Positions 47,789-59,330 of a DNA stretch of 64,000 nucleotides are shown here, one piece after another; within the stretch, counting starts at the first letter, position 1, and each line of letters begins with the position of its first letter. The notes under the pieces were generated by a model. It was not told the DNA's origin. It saw nothing but the letters and a program-made list of their open reading frames with translations, and searched no databases. The DNA is from Pontederia crassipes (taxonomy: Eukaryota; Streptophyta; Magnoliopsida; Commelinales; Pontederiaceae). The stretch spans positions 6,727,001 through 6,791,000 of the forward strand of contig CM060195.1 of the NCBI GenBank assembly GCA_030549335.1, read 5' to 3'. Both the position numbers and the translations under genes were made by a program.

Positions 47789-48779
47789 ACATTCCTATGA
47801 TTCAATTCTGTAATCACCATTGGTTTTCCCTAATTTAAATGTATTGTTGATTTCTGTTTTCCTAAATTTAGGGAAATCTGATTGTTCTTTGTAAAACCTT
47901 ATTTTTAACCTACCACTGAGAGATGGTCTTATGGTTTTCCTTGAGATTCAGAGATGAACCAAGAAGCAAAGACAACTTCTGATTTCCTGACCTGTGATTA
48001 TATATACATTATTTCCAATTAATATATGCCAATGTGGATTTCATTCTCAATTGCAGCCGAGAGGCTAATTTGAGGTCTTATTGTAGTTTAGAGATAAACC
48101 AAGGAACACTAACACTATTATTGGATTGGTTTCATTCTTGCCTAGCTAATTGAAGTGATTTCCTTATTTTGTGATTATACTTTGAAGTTATCACTTCAGA
48201 TTTTATTGAATTGTCAAAAATCAGCAAATGACTTGAATTTAATCTAATGATAACTTAATTTTCAGTGGGGATCTCTTCTAATTCAACTTGGATAACAATT
48301 ATATGGCAATATATTGATTAGCTCTGGTCTAATTGAGCTGTGAAAATAGCCATATTAAAAGTTGAATCAGATTTGATAAAAAAATTGATAACTTGTTCCA
48401 TTCCATCCATAATTAAATTAGATGAACCCCAATTCCTAAGAGGACCTTCCTCATTGATAGATAAACCCTTTTAGTCTCTAAATTAACATTCATAATTCAG
48501 CTTAGTTAACTTTTCAGAAACCTCAAAACAGTTATCATTCTGCATTCTTGAAAAATCTATTTTCATTTCCATTTGAATTTCTGTTTTTACCACTTTAAAT
48601 TACATTAGTCTAAATTATTTTTAGGTAGCTTAGGACTCCAAATCACTGTAGATACGACATTTAGGGTCACTACAATTGACCTGTGCACTGCAGTAGAGAG
48701 TGAGTTAGGGAGTTGAAACAAAAATTGAAAAAATTGACTTTTGACCCAAAAATCAACAAGTTATCACTAAACCCCTCAA

Positions 48780-49224
48780 TATCACTATTAGTTGCATGTC
48801 GAGGTGTGCCATAATTCGTACACCATCACTACTGGTCACTGAATTGACATGTATAATACAGTCGATCATTGTTTCAATGACTCACTCTCAAGCATGCGAG
48901 TGATCTACCCCTTTCTGCTGAGTGCATCATCGACCGAGTTTGTCTTTCCCGGGTAGTAGCTGATGGAAACTCGTAATCCTTTAAAAATTCTATCCATCTT
49001 CTCTGACGCATGTTCAGATCACGTTGGGAAAAGATATACTTCAGACTTTTGTGATTTCTGCAAATCTCAAACCCTTCACCGTAGATGTAGTGTCTCCAAA
49101 TCTTGAGGGCGAAGACTACCGCTGCTAATTCGAGATCGTGCGTTGGGTGGTTCTTCTCGTGTTTCTTCAACTGTCTTGATGTGTACGCGATGACCCTTCC
49201 ATGTTGCATCAATACGCTCCCCAT
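48780..49224 (-). pseudogene. Gypsy RNase H domain
   Basis: The frame starts [20 protein letters not shown], continues [29 protein letters not shown] and [20 protein letters not shown] (the TDHKSL block, with its Asp changed so that it reads RNHKSL). After LKDYEF the frame degrades, though DALSRKG can be read in a shifted frame. It ends at the inserted solo LTR. Confidence 0.9.
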
Positions 49225-49316
49225 GCCGGTGCCACATGCGTCACTGTATATAACATAACCTCATTGGCATGAGGTATGGTAAGAATAGGCGCCAACGTCA
49301 ACCTTTTCTTTAATTC

Positions 49317-50036
49317 TTAGAAGCTATCCTCACACTTCCATGACCATTCATATTTGACGTCCTTCTTTGTGAGATTTGTCAGTGGTAATGCAATCTTGGA
49401 GAAATCTTGTATAAATTTCCGATAATATCCTGCAAGTCCGAGGAAGTTTCTAATCTCTGATACGTTCTTTGGTTGCTCCCAGTTGGCAATTGCTTCCACT
49501 TTGGCACGATCCACTGATATCTCATCCTTATTGATGATATGTCCGAGGAACATGATCTCTTCCAACCAAAACTCGCACTTCGAGAATTTGACGTACAGCC
49601 TATGCTCTCACAGAGTCTGTAGCACGACCTGCAGATGCTCCTCATGTTCCTCTTGGCTCGACGAATAGATCAGGATATCATCGACAAAAATAATCATGAA
49701 CTTATTCAGGTATGGCTTGAACACACGGTTCATCAAATCCATAAAGGCCGCCGGAGCATTGGTCAGCCCAAATGGCATCACTAGAAACTCATAGTGATCA
49801 TATATGGTCCTAAAGGCTCTCTTCGGCACATCGTCATCAACTATTTGAAGCTGGTGATAACCACTTCTCAAGTCGATTTTGGAGAACACCTTTGTCGAAG
49901 ACAATTGGTCGAACAAGTCATCGATTCTTGGTAGTGGATACTTATTCTTTATTGTGACCTTGTTCACCATTCGATAGTCTATGCATAATCGTATAGATCC
50001 ATCTTTTTCTTCACGAATAGTACCGAAGCGCCCCAT
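49317..50036 (-). pseudogene. Gypsy reverse transcriptase
   Basis: The frame 49608-50036 reads [56 protein letters not shown] and [11 protein letters not shown], and has the catalytic FVDDILIYS motif. After a one-frame break near 49600 (a HLRxVL..LRE region), 49317-49565 continues MFLGHIINKDEISVDRAKVE, NFLGLAGYYRKFIQDFSKIA, the thumb and connection. The 5' end (ELKxQLQELLDKGFIRPS) lies in another frame near 50040-50110. One of the better preserved coding parts of the window, but not intact. Confidence 0.92.
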
Positions 50037-50150
50037 GGGGAAACGCTCGGTCAGATGAATTCCTTATCCAACAGCTCTTGGATTTGGGACTTCAATTCCA
50101 ACATTTCGTCAATTCCAACCCGGCACCAAGTCGATACGAAAGTCGATCTC

Positions 50151-51196
50151 CTACCGTGGTGGTAGTCCTATGACATCATCCGGAAAAATGTCCAAAAATT
50201 CCTTCACCACTTCAATACTATCTCGATCTATCTCAGCTCGGTCCGTCTTAATCACACTTGCCAAGAATTCTCGACATCCTTTCTTCAGTAGCTTCTGGGC
50301 TTTGATAGCTGACTCCAGGACCTTGTCCTGCTCTAGTGGCGTGCCTCTGATGATGGTTTGAGGTCCTCCTGGTGCTCCAATCACGATCTTCTTTGCTCGG
50401 CAATGTAAGTAGTCATCGTGGTAGGACAACTGGTCCATGCCCAACACCATGACGTAATCCCTAATCGGGATGATGATTAAGTCTGCCGAGAATTTCTTAC
50501 CTTCCAATTCAACTAACACCTTGGGAATGTACTTTTGGGTGACGATGGACCCCAAGGTGTGTCGATGTCGAGTGGGATTCATGTTGCTTGTGGTTTCATA
50601 CTCAATAGTGGAGAAAATTGCTCCAAAATGAAGGAGTGTGTAGCTCCTGAACCAAATGATATATTCGCATGAACGTCATCAATTTTAAGCGTACCTTGGA
50701 TGGTATTGTTTGCTCTCTGCTCGTCAGTAGGCCGCACATTGCAGACTCGGCCTTGCACCATCTTCGGTGGCCCATCATTGCGCTGAGGAGGTGGTGGTGC
50801 AGCGAACCTTGGTTCCTTGCACTCTCGGGCAAAGTAGCCCACCTTACCATAGTTCAGACATTCGCCCATCTTCCGATAGCACTCATGGAATCGATGGTAG
50901 AAGTCGCATGGCTTCTGCTGCTCCCTCCTCTTAAGATAAGGTCTGCCCTTATTTCGATCATTGCGGTGACGATTGTCCCGTCTTTCTCCATGTCTACAAT
51001 CCTTGTTGTGATTCTGCTGTTGGGACAAATTTGCAAGTGCCTGGTGCTGCTGTTGGGCTCCTGCCTGGTCGCCATCCTCTAGATATATGATGAACTCTTC
51101 AGCAAATTGGAGGGTCTGACAGTTCCCTCCCTTAACTCTTTCTCTGAGAGTGGACTTTAAACCATCTACCCAATGCCTTACACGATCTAATTTCAT
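50151..51196 (-). pseudogene. Gypsy nucleocapsid and aspartic protease
   Basis: The frame 50579-51196 begins VRHWVDGLKSTLRERVKGGN (end of gag), and has a knuckle CLNYGKVGYFAREC in which the second Cys and the His of CCHC are both Tyr. The protease start reads FGSGATHSFI, where the family has DSGATHSF, so the catalytic Asp is Gly. The frame 50151-50582 continues the protease (LIIIPIRDYVMVLGMDQLS) and the linker to RT (FLDIFPDDVIGLPP). The same G to A-type changes recur at CpG/CpNpG sites. A non-functional copy. Confidence 0.85.
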
Positions 51197-51268
51197 CTAT
51201 TGTAGGGTCGAGTACTTTTCCAAGTTCAGAAACTTGGTCAAGTAATGCTTTATAGTCATGTTGCCCTA

Positions 51269-51556
51269 CTATAGTGTGAGGTACTCTTTCTGCTTCCTTC
51301 CCCTTTCATGAGCAGGGACGTACCTATCCCTGAAGACCTTCTTGAAGTTTTCCCAGGTGACATGATTCTGGCCTGAGAACGTCGTGAATGTAGCGGCCTT
51401 CCACCAGTTTCTGGCTTCACCATTTAGCTTACGACTGGCGTAAATCAGCTTGCAGTCCTCGCCGCAATCCATCTTGAGGAAGATCTGCTCTACCTCCTCG
51501 ATCCATCTTTCAGCATCCTTAAAATCGCTCTTCCCATCAAACTGAGGGGGCTGCAA
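51269..51556 (-). pseudogene. Gypsy gag, central region
   Basis: MQPPQFDGKSDFKDAERWIE, EVEQIFLKMDC and LNGEARNWWKAATFTTF, followed by NFKKVFRDRYVPAHERGRKQ: the retrotransposon gag core (F.G..D...AE.W...E, F...Y.P). A stop separates it from the nucleocapsid frame that follows. Confidence 0.88.
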
Positions 51557-51974
51557 CTTCAGGAACCTTTCTATGATGTCTTTATGATCCTAAGCAGGCT
51601 GTCATGCGTGACGCCCGAGGTGAGAGTACGTAGTATGAGTAGTGAGGTCCATGAGGTAAAAACTCCTGCCTCCCCTCCTGATATCCATTCATTTGAGGGC
51701 TTTGGATCTGCTGCTCACAAGCCTGTGAGCTTTGAGCCTGCTGGAGAGCTCGTTGCGATCCACTCCTAGGGGCTCATGGGATATTATCCGAAAAAGCCAT
51801 AGCAGCTGCTCCAACACAACAATAGCAATGCAATTGAATTAATATGAGCTCCACAATCCGTATATCAATTTAATACCTACTTGACCCTACTTGAAAGCTG
51901 CAATAGTTGCTCGTGACAATTGCACATGGACTCAACTCTTTTTATTAGAGACAGTTAAGAAGTGCCTCTCCTTA

Positions 51975-51986
51975 GGCTCTGATACC
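51975..51986 (-). other. Primer binding site, initiator tRNA-Met type, of the outer gypsy element
   Basis: GGCTCTGATACC on the plus strand (GGTATCAGAGCC on the minus), 3 bases from the 5' LTR edge. Confidence 0.9.
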
Positions 51987-51989
51987 TTT

Positions 51990-52325
51990 TGTAATGTCCC
52001 GAGACCCACGTGACTTTCACGCACTCAGAGTCATCCCGAAGATGTTACACAATTCTATTTAAATAATTTTTGGGGAAATATAAACTCTATAAAATGCGAA
52101 ATTAATAATAGGATAGTCTAACAATCTACAACGTCAAGGAGCTGAAAATGTTCATGACTCCATCATACTAAATATGCAGAAAAATAAGAGCTAAATAAGA
52201 GCTAAATATGCAATAACTCTGTCACTGAGCCTGACCACCTGCATTACCACCTTTTATTATGTCACATGCATAAATCCAAATGTAGGAAAAAACACATGAG
52301 TATAAAAATACTCAATACGTAGGGT
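51990..52325 (-). repeat. 5' LTR of the outer gypsy element, truncated
   Basis: TGTAATGTCCCGAGACCC through ACTCAATACGTAGGGT aligns with 35536 to about 35891 of the 3' LTR, then stops. The other 1.6 kb of the LTR is missing and plastid-like DNA follows directly. Confidence 0.88.
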
Positions 52326-52440
52326 ATAAAAAATATCTATGTAACCACGATTATATGACCAATTGTATATTACATTTTTTAATTGATCCAATAGAATTTT
52401 CTTAGGACTCCTTTTCAAAATAAAATTCTTTTCCCGGAGA
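52326..52440 (-). pseudogene. ndhF: Plastid ndhF fragment in nuclear DNA
   Basis: Minus-strand translation gives [20 protein letters not shown] followed by [14 protein letters not shown], recognised as the C-terminal part of the plastid NADH dehydrogenase-like subunit F. Only about 37 codons are present, between a broken LTR and an rpoB piece. The assignment is from memory of the family. Confidence 0.6.
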
Positions 52441-52690
52441 TCTAGAGAAAGCAGCACCTTTTGATGAGAGATATAAACAAGAAGCTTCTAGAAAACTAGT
52501 GTTTTCTGAATTATATGAAGCCAATAAGCAAACAAAAAATCCATGGGTATTTGAACCCGAATATCCAGGAAAAAGCAGAGTATTTGATGGAAGAATAGGA
52601 CACCCTTTTGAACAACCCGTTCTAATAGGAAATGATGGAATAGGACACCCTTTTGAATATTCGGGAAAAAGCAGAGTATTTGATGGAAGA
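52441..52690 (+). pseudogene. rpoB: Plastid rpoB fragment (beta subunit of plastid RNA polymerase), with internal duplication
   Basis: The plus strand reads [40 protein letters not shown] and [19 protein letters not shown], a stretch near the C-terminus of plastid RpoB. The segment [14 protein letters not shown] then occurs again in partial form (about 52616-52690) before the DNA joins the retroelement internal tail. It is a nuclear plastid insert, not a gene; the open frame to 52837 runs across the junction. Confidence 0.85.
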
Positions 52691-53053
52691 TATGTTCTTA
52701 AAGACATTAAGAGACGGGATAGATGTTTGCCATTTAGTCCTATACGATGTGGAAGTGTATATTGTCCATTTTATGAATCCATGTCAAGAAAAGATGATCA
52801 TGACCCATCACATGTGATTCAATATGTGAAGCTATAAGAACAAATGTCACATAGAAAACAATATGATAATGAATTGAATGGAAAAGCTTAAGTGCTATGA
52901 TTTACGATAAACTCTTCATAGAAGTGGGAAGTATTATGATATTCAAAAAGCTACAAGGCAAATCGGATATAGGATATATGATCAAAATCTATATTTAAGT
53001 GATTAATACGATATTTCAAACTTCGAGGATGAAATTTTTTAAGGAGGGTATAT
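52687..53053 (+). mobile_element. Extra copy of the retroelement internal tail
   Basis: These 367 bp are nearly identical to 59782-60148, the internal end before the right LTR. They contain a DPSHVIQY relic of the gypsy pol C-terminus and the tract TTTTTTAAGGAGGG. Finding this before the left LTR means that the left LTR once served as the 3' LTR of another unit. Confidence 0.88.
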
Positions 53054-55976
53054 TGTAATATCCATGATCTAATCCACATTGGATTCTATATTATATGGCT
53101 ATAATCAATTGAATATATGTGGTGTAGTATATGTTGTCATGTCACGTAGTGATATAATAAGAATTCATAAAATTTAACTAAAGTACTAAAGTATGATTAA
53201 TAATCATATTATGATAAAACATATTCTCTTATGGTTAACTATGCATGTGATTTGTTAAGATTGGATTTAAATCTAGTGGACCAATAAAATGTCGCCAAGT
53301 GGCATATGAAAATATATATGCGTGTATAACAAAAATTAATATACAAATATGTGAATAAATTACATGGATTATATTATACTAATTAATATCAATTAGGGAT
53401 GAAATTAATGATTTTTAAATGTTAAATTTTAATTGGATAAAAATTTCAACTCTTGACATGCAAGCTGCCAGCAAGCTAGCAGCTTGCCACCTCATGCTTA
53501 GACTATTTTTCCAACCACCTATTAAAGTGATAAAAAACTGAAAAAATTCGTATGATCTTATCCTTCTCTCTAGACAAAATTTAACATGTAGAATAATCTC
53601 GGAGTCTAGTTTACATTAGATTTGGAATCATGTTAATAGGAGTTATGAAACAAAAGTTATGCCATCAAGATTAAGGTACTATCACTCTGTCCGCCGAAAT
53701 TATTACCCGAATTTGTAAATTATGTATTAAATCCAATATGTCGTGGAATTATTTGATAATTTAGGGTGTTATAGAGATATTGATGTTAGGTCTCATCGAC
53801 AATTGGAATCACTAGAAAATGATATGCGTAGCGAAAGTTATAAATATTTTACCCAGCCTTACTCAGTCTGTCAGGATGGAGCTTAGGGCAGATTATTCTA
53901 GTAATGGTTAAATTTATTGTGCTCAGTACAAGTAGATATAAATTCAAATAATTTTACGAGTTGTACCCTAGGATTTCTACTATTTGAGAAAATTAAAAGT
54001 ACCAGAATAGGGAATGTTTATTATTTTATATAAATCATAAAAGTAAGGTTACTCAGCCTGTCAGAACATAGAAACAACATAAACGTTAGGCTGAATGTTG
54101 ATTTTCATGAGAGCAAACCGTAATGAAATAGGATATGAAACTTTTACAGATTAATGTCAATGTAATATAAAAGTAAAGAAAATTGGAATGATGTCATTTG
54201 ATTATGTATACCAGAAGATATGGATTTTTCTTTACTATGTGTACAATCTGTCATAATATTAGGTCAATCCTTATGTTTAAGAGTTAAAAGAGTAAATGTT
54301 TAAGGTTCATATACCATTTCAATTAACTGTGTTTCATGTGTGATAGGCTTCTGTTTAGAGCATAGAAGTGATGTGTTTTTTATTATTATTGTATAGGAGT
54401 AGAAGAGTAAAGTAGTGAAAAAGGAAAGGAAAAACTTTTTGGTAACTCTTATAAGTAAGTTGTTTTCTCCTATTCTATGTATTCACCTCTTTTGAATTTG
54501 ATGTGACATTAATCATTATAGTATTGAATATGTTTCAGATATGTTATGAATTGATTTTGAGAAATGCAACTATGAAAAGTATATATGAATGACTGTATGA
54601 TTGCACATTTGAAAAAGCATATATGATATGATATGATATGAATGAATGAATTACGAGAAGTGTAATCTTGTTCCATTTGAAATGATTGATCGAGTGATGG
54701 TACAATTGAAAAGCATATGATATGAATGGATTAGTGCAATCTTATTTCGTTTGAAATGGTATTTGATATGATTCATCTTCTGATATTTGAGATACAATTG
54801 TTATATATATTAAATTCATATATTGTCAAGTTTATATGAAAATTATGTTTTGAATGATTGATCAATTGATGGTTTAAAGCGTATGTGAAATGTTATGGAG
54901 CCATCTTATGGGATGTAATCCTATTCCATTTAAATGAGTTTGATTCATCTTCTGATATTCGAGATATGATCGTTATGTGATGAATCATGTATCTGCATAT
55001 GCCTGCATTGCATGTATGATGGTTGAAGCTAAGTGCTACATCGCTGATCACGATGGGAGCCACCTCTAGAATCCAATGCATCATTTTGTTCCCCAGAAAT
55101 GGGATGAGATAGACTGGAGCTAAGTGCCATGCGAAGCTAAGTGCCACATCGTGAATAGTCGCGATGGGGGCCACCTCTAGAATCCGTAGGGGCCACCTCT
55201 AGAGTCCACCTATCGCTAGAGTCCACCTCTAGAATCCGTAGGGGCCACCTCTAGAATGGAGCTAAGTGCTACATCGCTGATCACGATGGAAGTCACCTCT
55301 AGAGTCCACCTACCGACCATTGGCCAGTTGGTGATCCGTGCTTTCATATGAGAGCGTTGTATTTGCATACATATGTTTGATATGATTTATATGATGTTGA
55401 TTGCAAGTTGAGTGTGATGTTTCTGATTAGTATGTTTATATGTAATTATCAAATATATAAAAATTCCTATTTTGCTATTATGATTATTGCATGCTTTTCT
55501 ATGTCCCTCCAAATTGATTAGTTGGTAACACATAGCTATGAGTTATCAACTTACTAGGTATTTTTCTCATAATGTTGTTTCTAATATTTTTCAGATCAGT
55601 ATAGCTTCTTGGATTGAGCGAGCTCATAATCTTAGCAGGAATAACTCTTTGGATGTAAAGGTATTGAGGGGAGTTGTTATTCTCGTGTCCTTTTGTTAGG
55701 ATGTCGAGAGAGTTGGTCGAGTTTATTATATTTGTCAAAATAAGTTGTAACGAAAATAAATTTGATTTGTAAAATGTTATGGCTTAAGGAGTATCAGTTT
55801 GCTCTGAAATGATCACATATTGTGTAATTTATTTAATGATATATATTTTTACTCTTATGTTATAAAAGGAAGAGTATATTACATCACGTTTCCGCATTTT
55901 TTCATAATTTTATTTGATCGTCTGTAATGAGTCACGAACTCTAGTTTAACTCGCGGGTTAAATTGTGGTCGTCACA
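53054..55976 (+). repeat. Left LTR of the large gypsy-type element (2.9 kb)
   Basis: TGTAATATCCATGATC to GTGGTCGTCACA. Nearly identical to 60149-63061. It contains GAGCTAAGTGCTACATCG / GCCACCTCTAGAATCC repeats at 55023-55300, in a different arrangement from the right LTR. No genes. Confidence 0.92.
55023..55320 (+). repeat. Rearranged short repeats inside the left LTR
   Basis: Units GAGCTAAGTGC(T/C)ACATCG and GGCCACCTCTAGAATCCGTA occur several times. Compared with the right LTR (62100-62400) the left one carries an extra GAGTCCACCTCTAGAATCCG block and lacks the TTGTTCCCCGAAAGGGATGA block. Confidence 0.8.
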
Positions 55977-55980
55977 GTTA

Positions 55981-55992
55981 TGGTATCAGAGC
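55981..55992 (+). other. Primer binding site, initiator tRNA-Met type
   Basis: TGGTATCAGAGC begins 5 bases after the left LTR end, confirming LTR boundaries and plus orientation. Confidence 0.93.
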
Positions 55993-58900
55993 AATAGGTC
56001 CTTCCTTTGGTCAAAGTTTGCATAGCTATGTCTAGGATGACATGGTCTAGTGGGTTTGTCATTTTTATGCTTATAGTGGGTTATCGGTGTTTAGCTTGGG
56101 TTGTGGCAATTTGAAGATTTTAGTATGAGTTTATATAAGGGCTAATGTATGACGTTTTGAAATGTAATTGTGATATTTTCTTTTGATTAAATTGTAACTC
56201 CATTCATCGCAACCCTTTACATTGATTTGTGTATGTGAATTTGGCGTACTATTTGAAAAAAAAGAGAACTATCGTGTATTCTCATATAGTATGCAAATAA
56301 CGCATAGTGAGAAATGTGATTATTTGGTATCTGTATGAATTTGACATGATTTTGTATGTGGATGAATTGTGTGGCATGTATGTTTAAATTGACATAGGAA
56401 GATAGGTACCTTCTCATTTTCAAATCAATCATCACTTGTGTTTTATAGGACGTAGGAAAGTAACTTCATGTTCTCCAATTTATTATAGTACGTCAATAAG
56501 TTGTCTTGAAATGATGTCATAGGTTCTTGAATTCCTTGGGGTAGAAAGGAAAATATTTATTATCAAACAAAATTCTCATGTTTAATTAGTTGTAAATCTA
56601 TTTTATAGAAGTGATTTGACCTGCCCCTTATAGGAAGAGTTCTTTATTGACATTTTCATGGAATTATTCCTATGTTTAATAGTCTTCGTCAATCGTCATA
56701 AAAATAAGTATATGAATCTTTATATAAAAGTTTAGTTGACCCATAATCATGAACATCAATCTTATATATCAAGAAAACAGATGAATTCTCAAGTTCGATT
56801 ATAGGCATCTGAATCAAGTAACTACAAGGGATACCTTGCGAAAAATATGTTATTTGTTTGGTTAACTATGATGGACACTAGTATTTCTGAAGCTTGACTT
56901 AGGATTTGAATACCATTGATTAAAAAGAAAGTTGTATACTTCAAAGAGTACACTTGGAACATGACATGATCATTATGAGTTCTTGGTAATGTTATTGGAT
57001 TATGAATCGAATCAAATTTTCAAACCATTCTTTGATTGAATTGTAATTAATTTTATTGATGTCACCCTAATTCGTTCATAGGATCATGCAAGCCTAGGAT
57101 CCTATTCTGCAAAATTCCTATAGAACAAAGGTAGGTGTCAAAATTAGGGTGCATTTTGGCCTAACCATATAGTATGGATCATGATGATCATGAGAAAGAT
57201 AAATCATGTCCCAATACACATGACCATTTGAGATACATGAGTAATTAAAATCAAATGCTATCATTTAACTTCCCAACTGATATGATATGTTTCTTGGATA
57301 CATCTTGAAAACACATGAATCAAATAAGTTATATGTGACTATGTATTAACCAACCCTTGTGAATGGGAGCCTGCCATATAGGGCACCATATTTTTAGATC
57401 ATCACACACATGTAAGTTAAGAAAGGTTTATATCTTAAAATGATATGCTGCAAAGTCCCTAGTGGTATTAAACATTGTGTTTCGTGGTTAATACATTTAG
57501 ACAGAAGAGGTACTTATGGCCCATCATATATACTATTATACTTAAAACGAAGATATATATTCACATGTACGACAACTAGATAATAAATATATTTTAAATC
57601 ATTGATATTCAAATTAGAAAGGAAAAGACAAGCAATATGAATTTGAGCACCCTATGTTTTGACATGTTTCCAAGCTATTTTGGTTTTATGAAATTTTGAA
57701 CGACCTCCACATGTATAGACTTTAGAGTCTGTATTATACAAGGTCGAAATACATTCCAATCATATGTATGGATTGGAAGATAGGAAGAAAGGTTAAAGGT
57801 GTAGTTATGGTGTCCTAAATAATATGAAAAATCAATTTTTGAAATGTGTCTTAAATTTTAGAATGGCACTTATAAAAAATCTTACATATATGTAAATACT
57901 TGTGTAATACATATTTGGATTTATTATTGTTAGATGTGTGTAGGGATGATTACGAATTGTCATTTTAAGGTCTGAGAACTTTAAAAGGAATAAGGTTGTG
58001 TGCTAAGGAGAATTTAGTGGGAACTATTAGTAAGGGAAATAATTTTATTGTGACACCATTGTGTCTATATTTTAAGGAATTGTAAACATTTGTGCGAAAG
58101 ACAAAAGATAACACCACTAAACCATGTATAAAGTGTTGAAAATCAACTATCAAATTTCTTTAATATTTACAAGTGATACTTACTTGGTAGGATCCAAATC
58201 AATTGATGATCAGTAAATTATCATTGGTAGATATAAATCATTATTTATAATTTTCAAAGTATTTTGAATTCTTGAATTAGTATTGTTGATATTAGAATCA
58301 TTGTGAACCCCTCACTTATCAATATAGATTTCGAAATCACTGATGATTCCTGATTGATCACTATTGATTGCAATTCAATCTTCAGGTATGAATTTTAGTT
58401 CTTCTTTGTTTGTCACAGCTCACATTGCTCGAGTGATCGAATTACCATATATAAATACAAATTTTGGAATCATCAATGATCCTTGAATAATCTTTATTAA
58501 TCCAAAGTTGCCATTTTTGAGCATCAATTTACAATTGATCCTTAGTCCGTCCTTACTTGTTCCATCTCATTTAGAACAATTGATTGATAGAATCAATGTT
58601 GTAACTCTTCTATGGGTGATTAATGATTCTTCATTGCTGACTTTATTATATCAACCAATCTTGAGAGTTTAAAAAGTGAGTTAAAAAGTTTATCGAAAGA
58701 TGTATTGGAGTGTGGCCGCCTTTGGTCATCATTCGATAGCTTGATTGGAGTCATAAAGTTTACTATCAAGGAGTGTTGGTTGAGAGCCTAGCGAAAGAGC
58801 GATTTAAGGGGGACGCCTCTTTGGTCCTCAATCGCGAACTCGAATCCACATTTCAACATTGCAAATCAATAAGGGCGAAAAATAATTGTTCTCGATAAGC

Positions 58901-59094
58901 TTATAAATGTTTACACCCTCGCCTTTATTAGAAGAGACAATAAGTTTTAGCCTACAACTGGTGATTATCTGATTATTGGCAATTGTTACCTTATCATAAA
59001 GTTGTTCCTAGATGTGTTTCTAGAGGAGCGGTTTATTATGATAGAAACTCTATGGGTCATATCCTTAGAGTTACTTAAATGACATGGCAACATA

Positions 59095-59330
59095 AATTTA
59101 AAAGAAATAAAAAAACAAGTACAAGGACTCTTTGATAAAGGATTTATTCAATTCCATAGCATAACTCCAATCTTAATTTTCAAGTGCAGAGGTGAATTTC
59201 ATAGGCTATGCATTGTCCATAAATAGCTAAATTGAGTAGTGATGAATACCCTTTACCGATAAGAGATGGCTTGGTTGCCTAAATGCAAGGTGCATATGTT
59301 TATAAAAGTTGACCTTATCTTTAAATACTA
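59095..59330 (+). pseudogene. Degraded gypsy reverse transcriptase segment
   Basis: Translation gives LKEIKKQVQGLFDKGFIQ, then FKCRGEFHRLCI and LYRIRDGLVA..QGAYVYKSDLI, aligning to the family's ELKxQLxELLDKGFIxPS, KKDGSxRLCIDYRxLN and [24 protein letters not shown]. There are several stops and deletions, and FVDD was not found. Confidence 0.65.

Larger units (their letters stand above)
39025..48766 (+). mobile_element. Probable solo LTR inserted in the gypsy pol gene, itself hosting another element
   Basis: Excluding the nested element (40637-47793) this is about 2.6 kb of non-coding DNA. It starts TGATCACTATAAA and ends CAAGTTATCA, with TGAT/ATCA inverted ends. It has LTR-like signals: a TATATAAGC box near 40047, CCCTAGAATCAGG downstream of it, and CACTGTAGATACGACATTTA near 48641. 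AAGTTATCATT-type words recur at least ten times (39220-39740 and 48180-48760). Flanks CTAGC and CTAAA match in only 3 of 5 bases, so the boundaries are approximate. Joining host sequence across it restores in-frame pol text (EGF|SDQKPEL). No second copy or internal genes were seen. Confidence 0.5.
35536..52325 (-). mobile_element. Ty3/gypsy retrotransposon, split by a nested insertion and truncated at its 5' LTR
   Basis: Reading the minus strand from right to left: a partial 5' LTR (52325-51990), a tRNA-Met primer site, gag, protease, reverse transcriptase and RNase H (51556 to about 48780), a 9.7-kb insertion (48766-39025), integrase with chromodomain-like tail (about 39019-37560), polypurine tract, and the full 3' LTR (37527-35536). 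RT-RNaseH-IN order is the gypsy order. The LTRs match (CCGAGACCCACGTGACTTTC versus CGAGACCATCGTGACTTTC and onwards). The coding region has frame breaks and changed key residues, so the element is defective. Left flank is duplicated sequence whose empty counterpart is at 30835-30845. Confidence 0.9.

Noticed and set aside
55981-55992. tRNA-like match considered as a tRNA gene
   Set aside because: Only the short 3' complement of initiator tRNA-Met is present; it is a retroelement primer site. The same holds for 11620-11634, 46067-46083 and 51975-51986.
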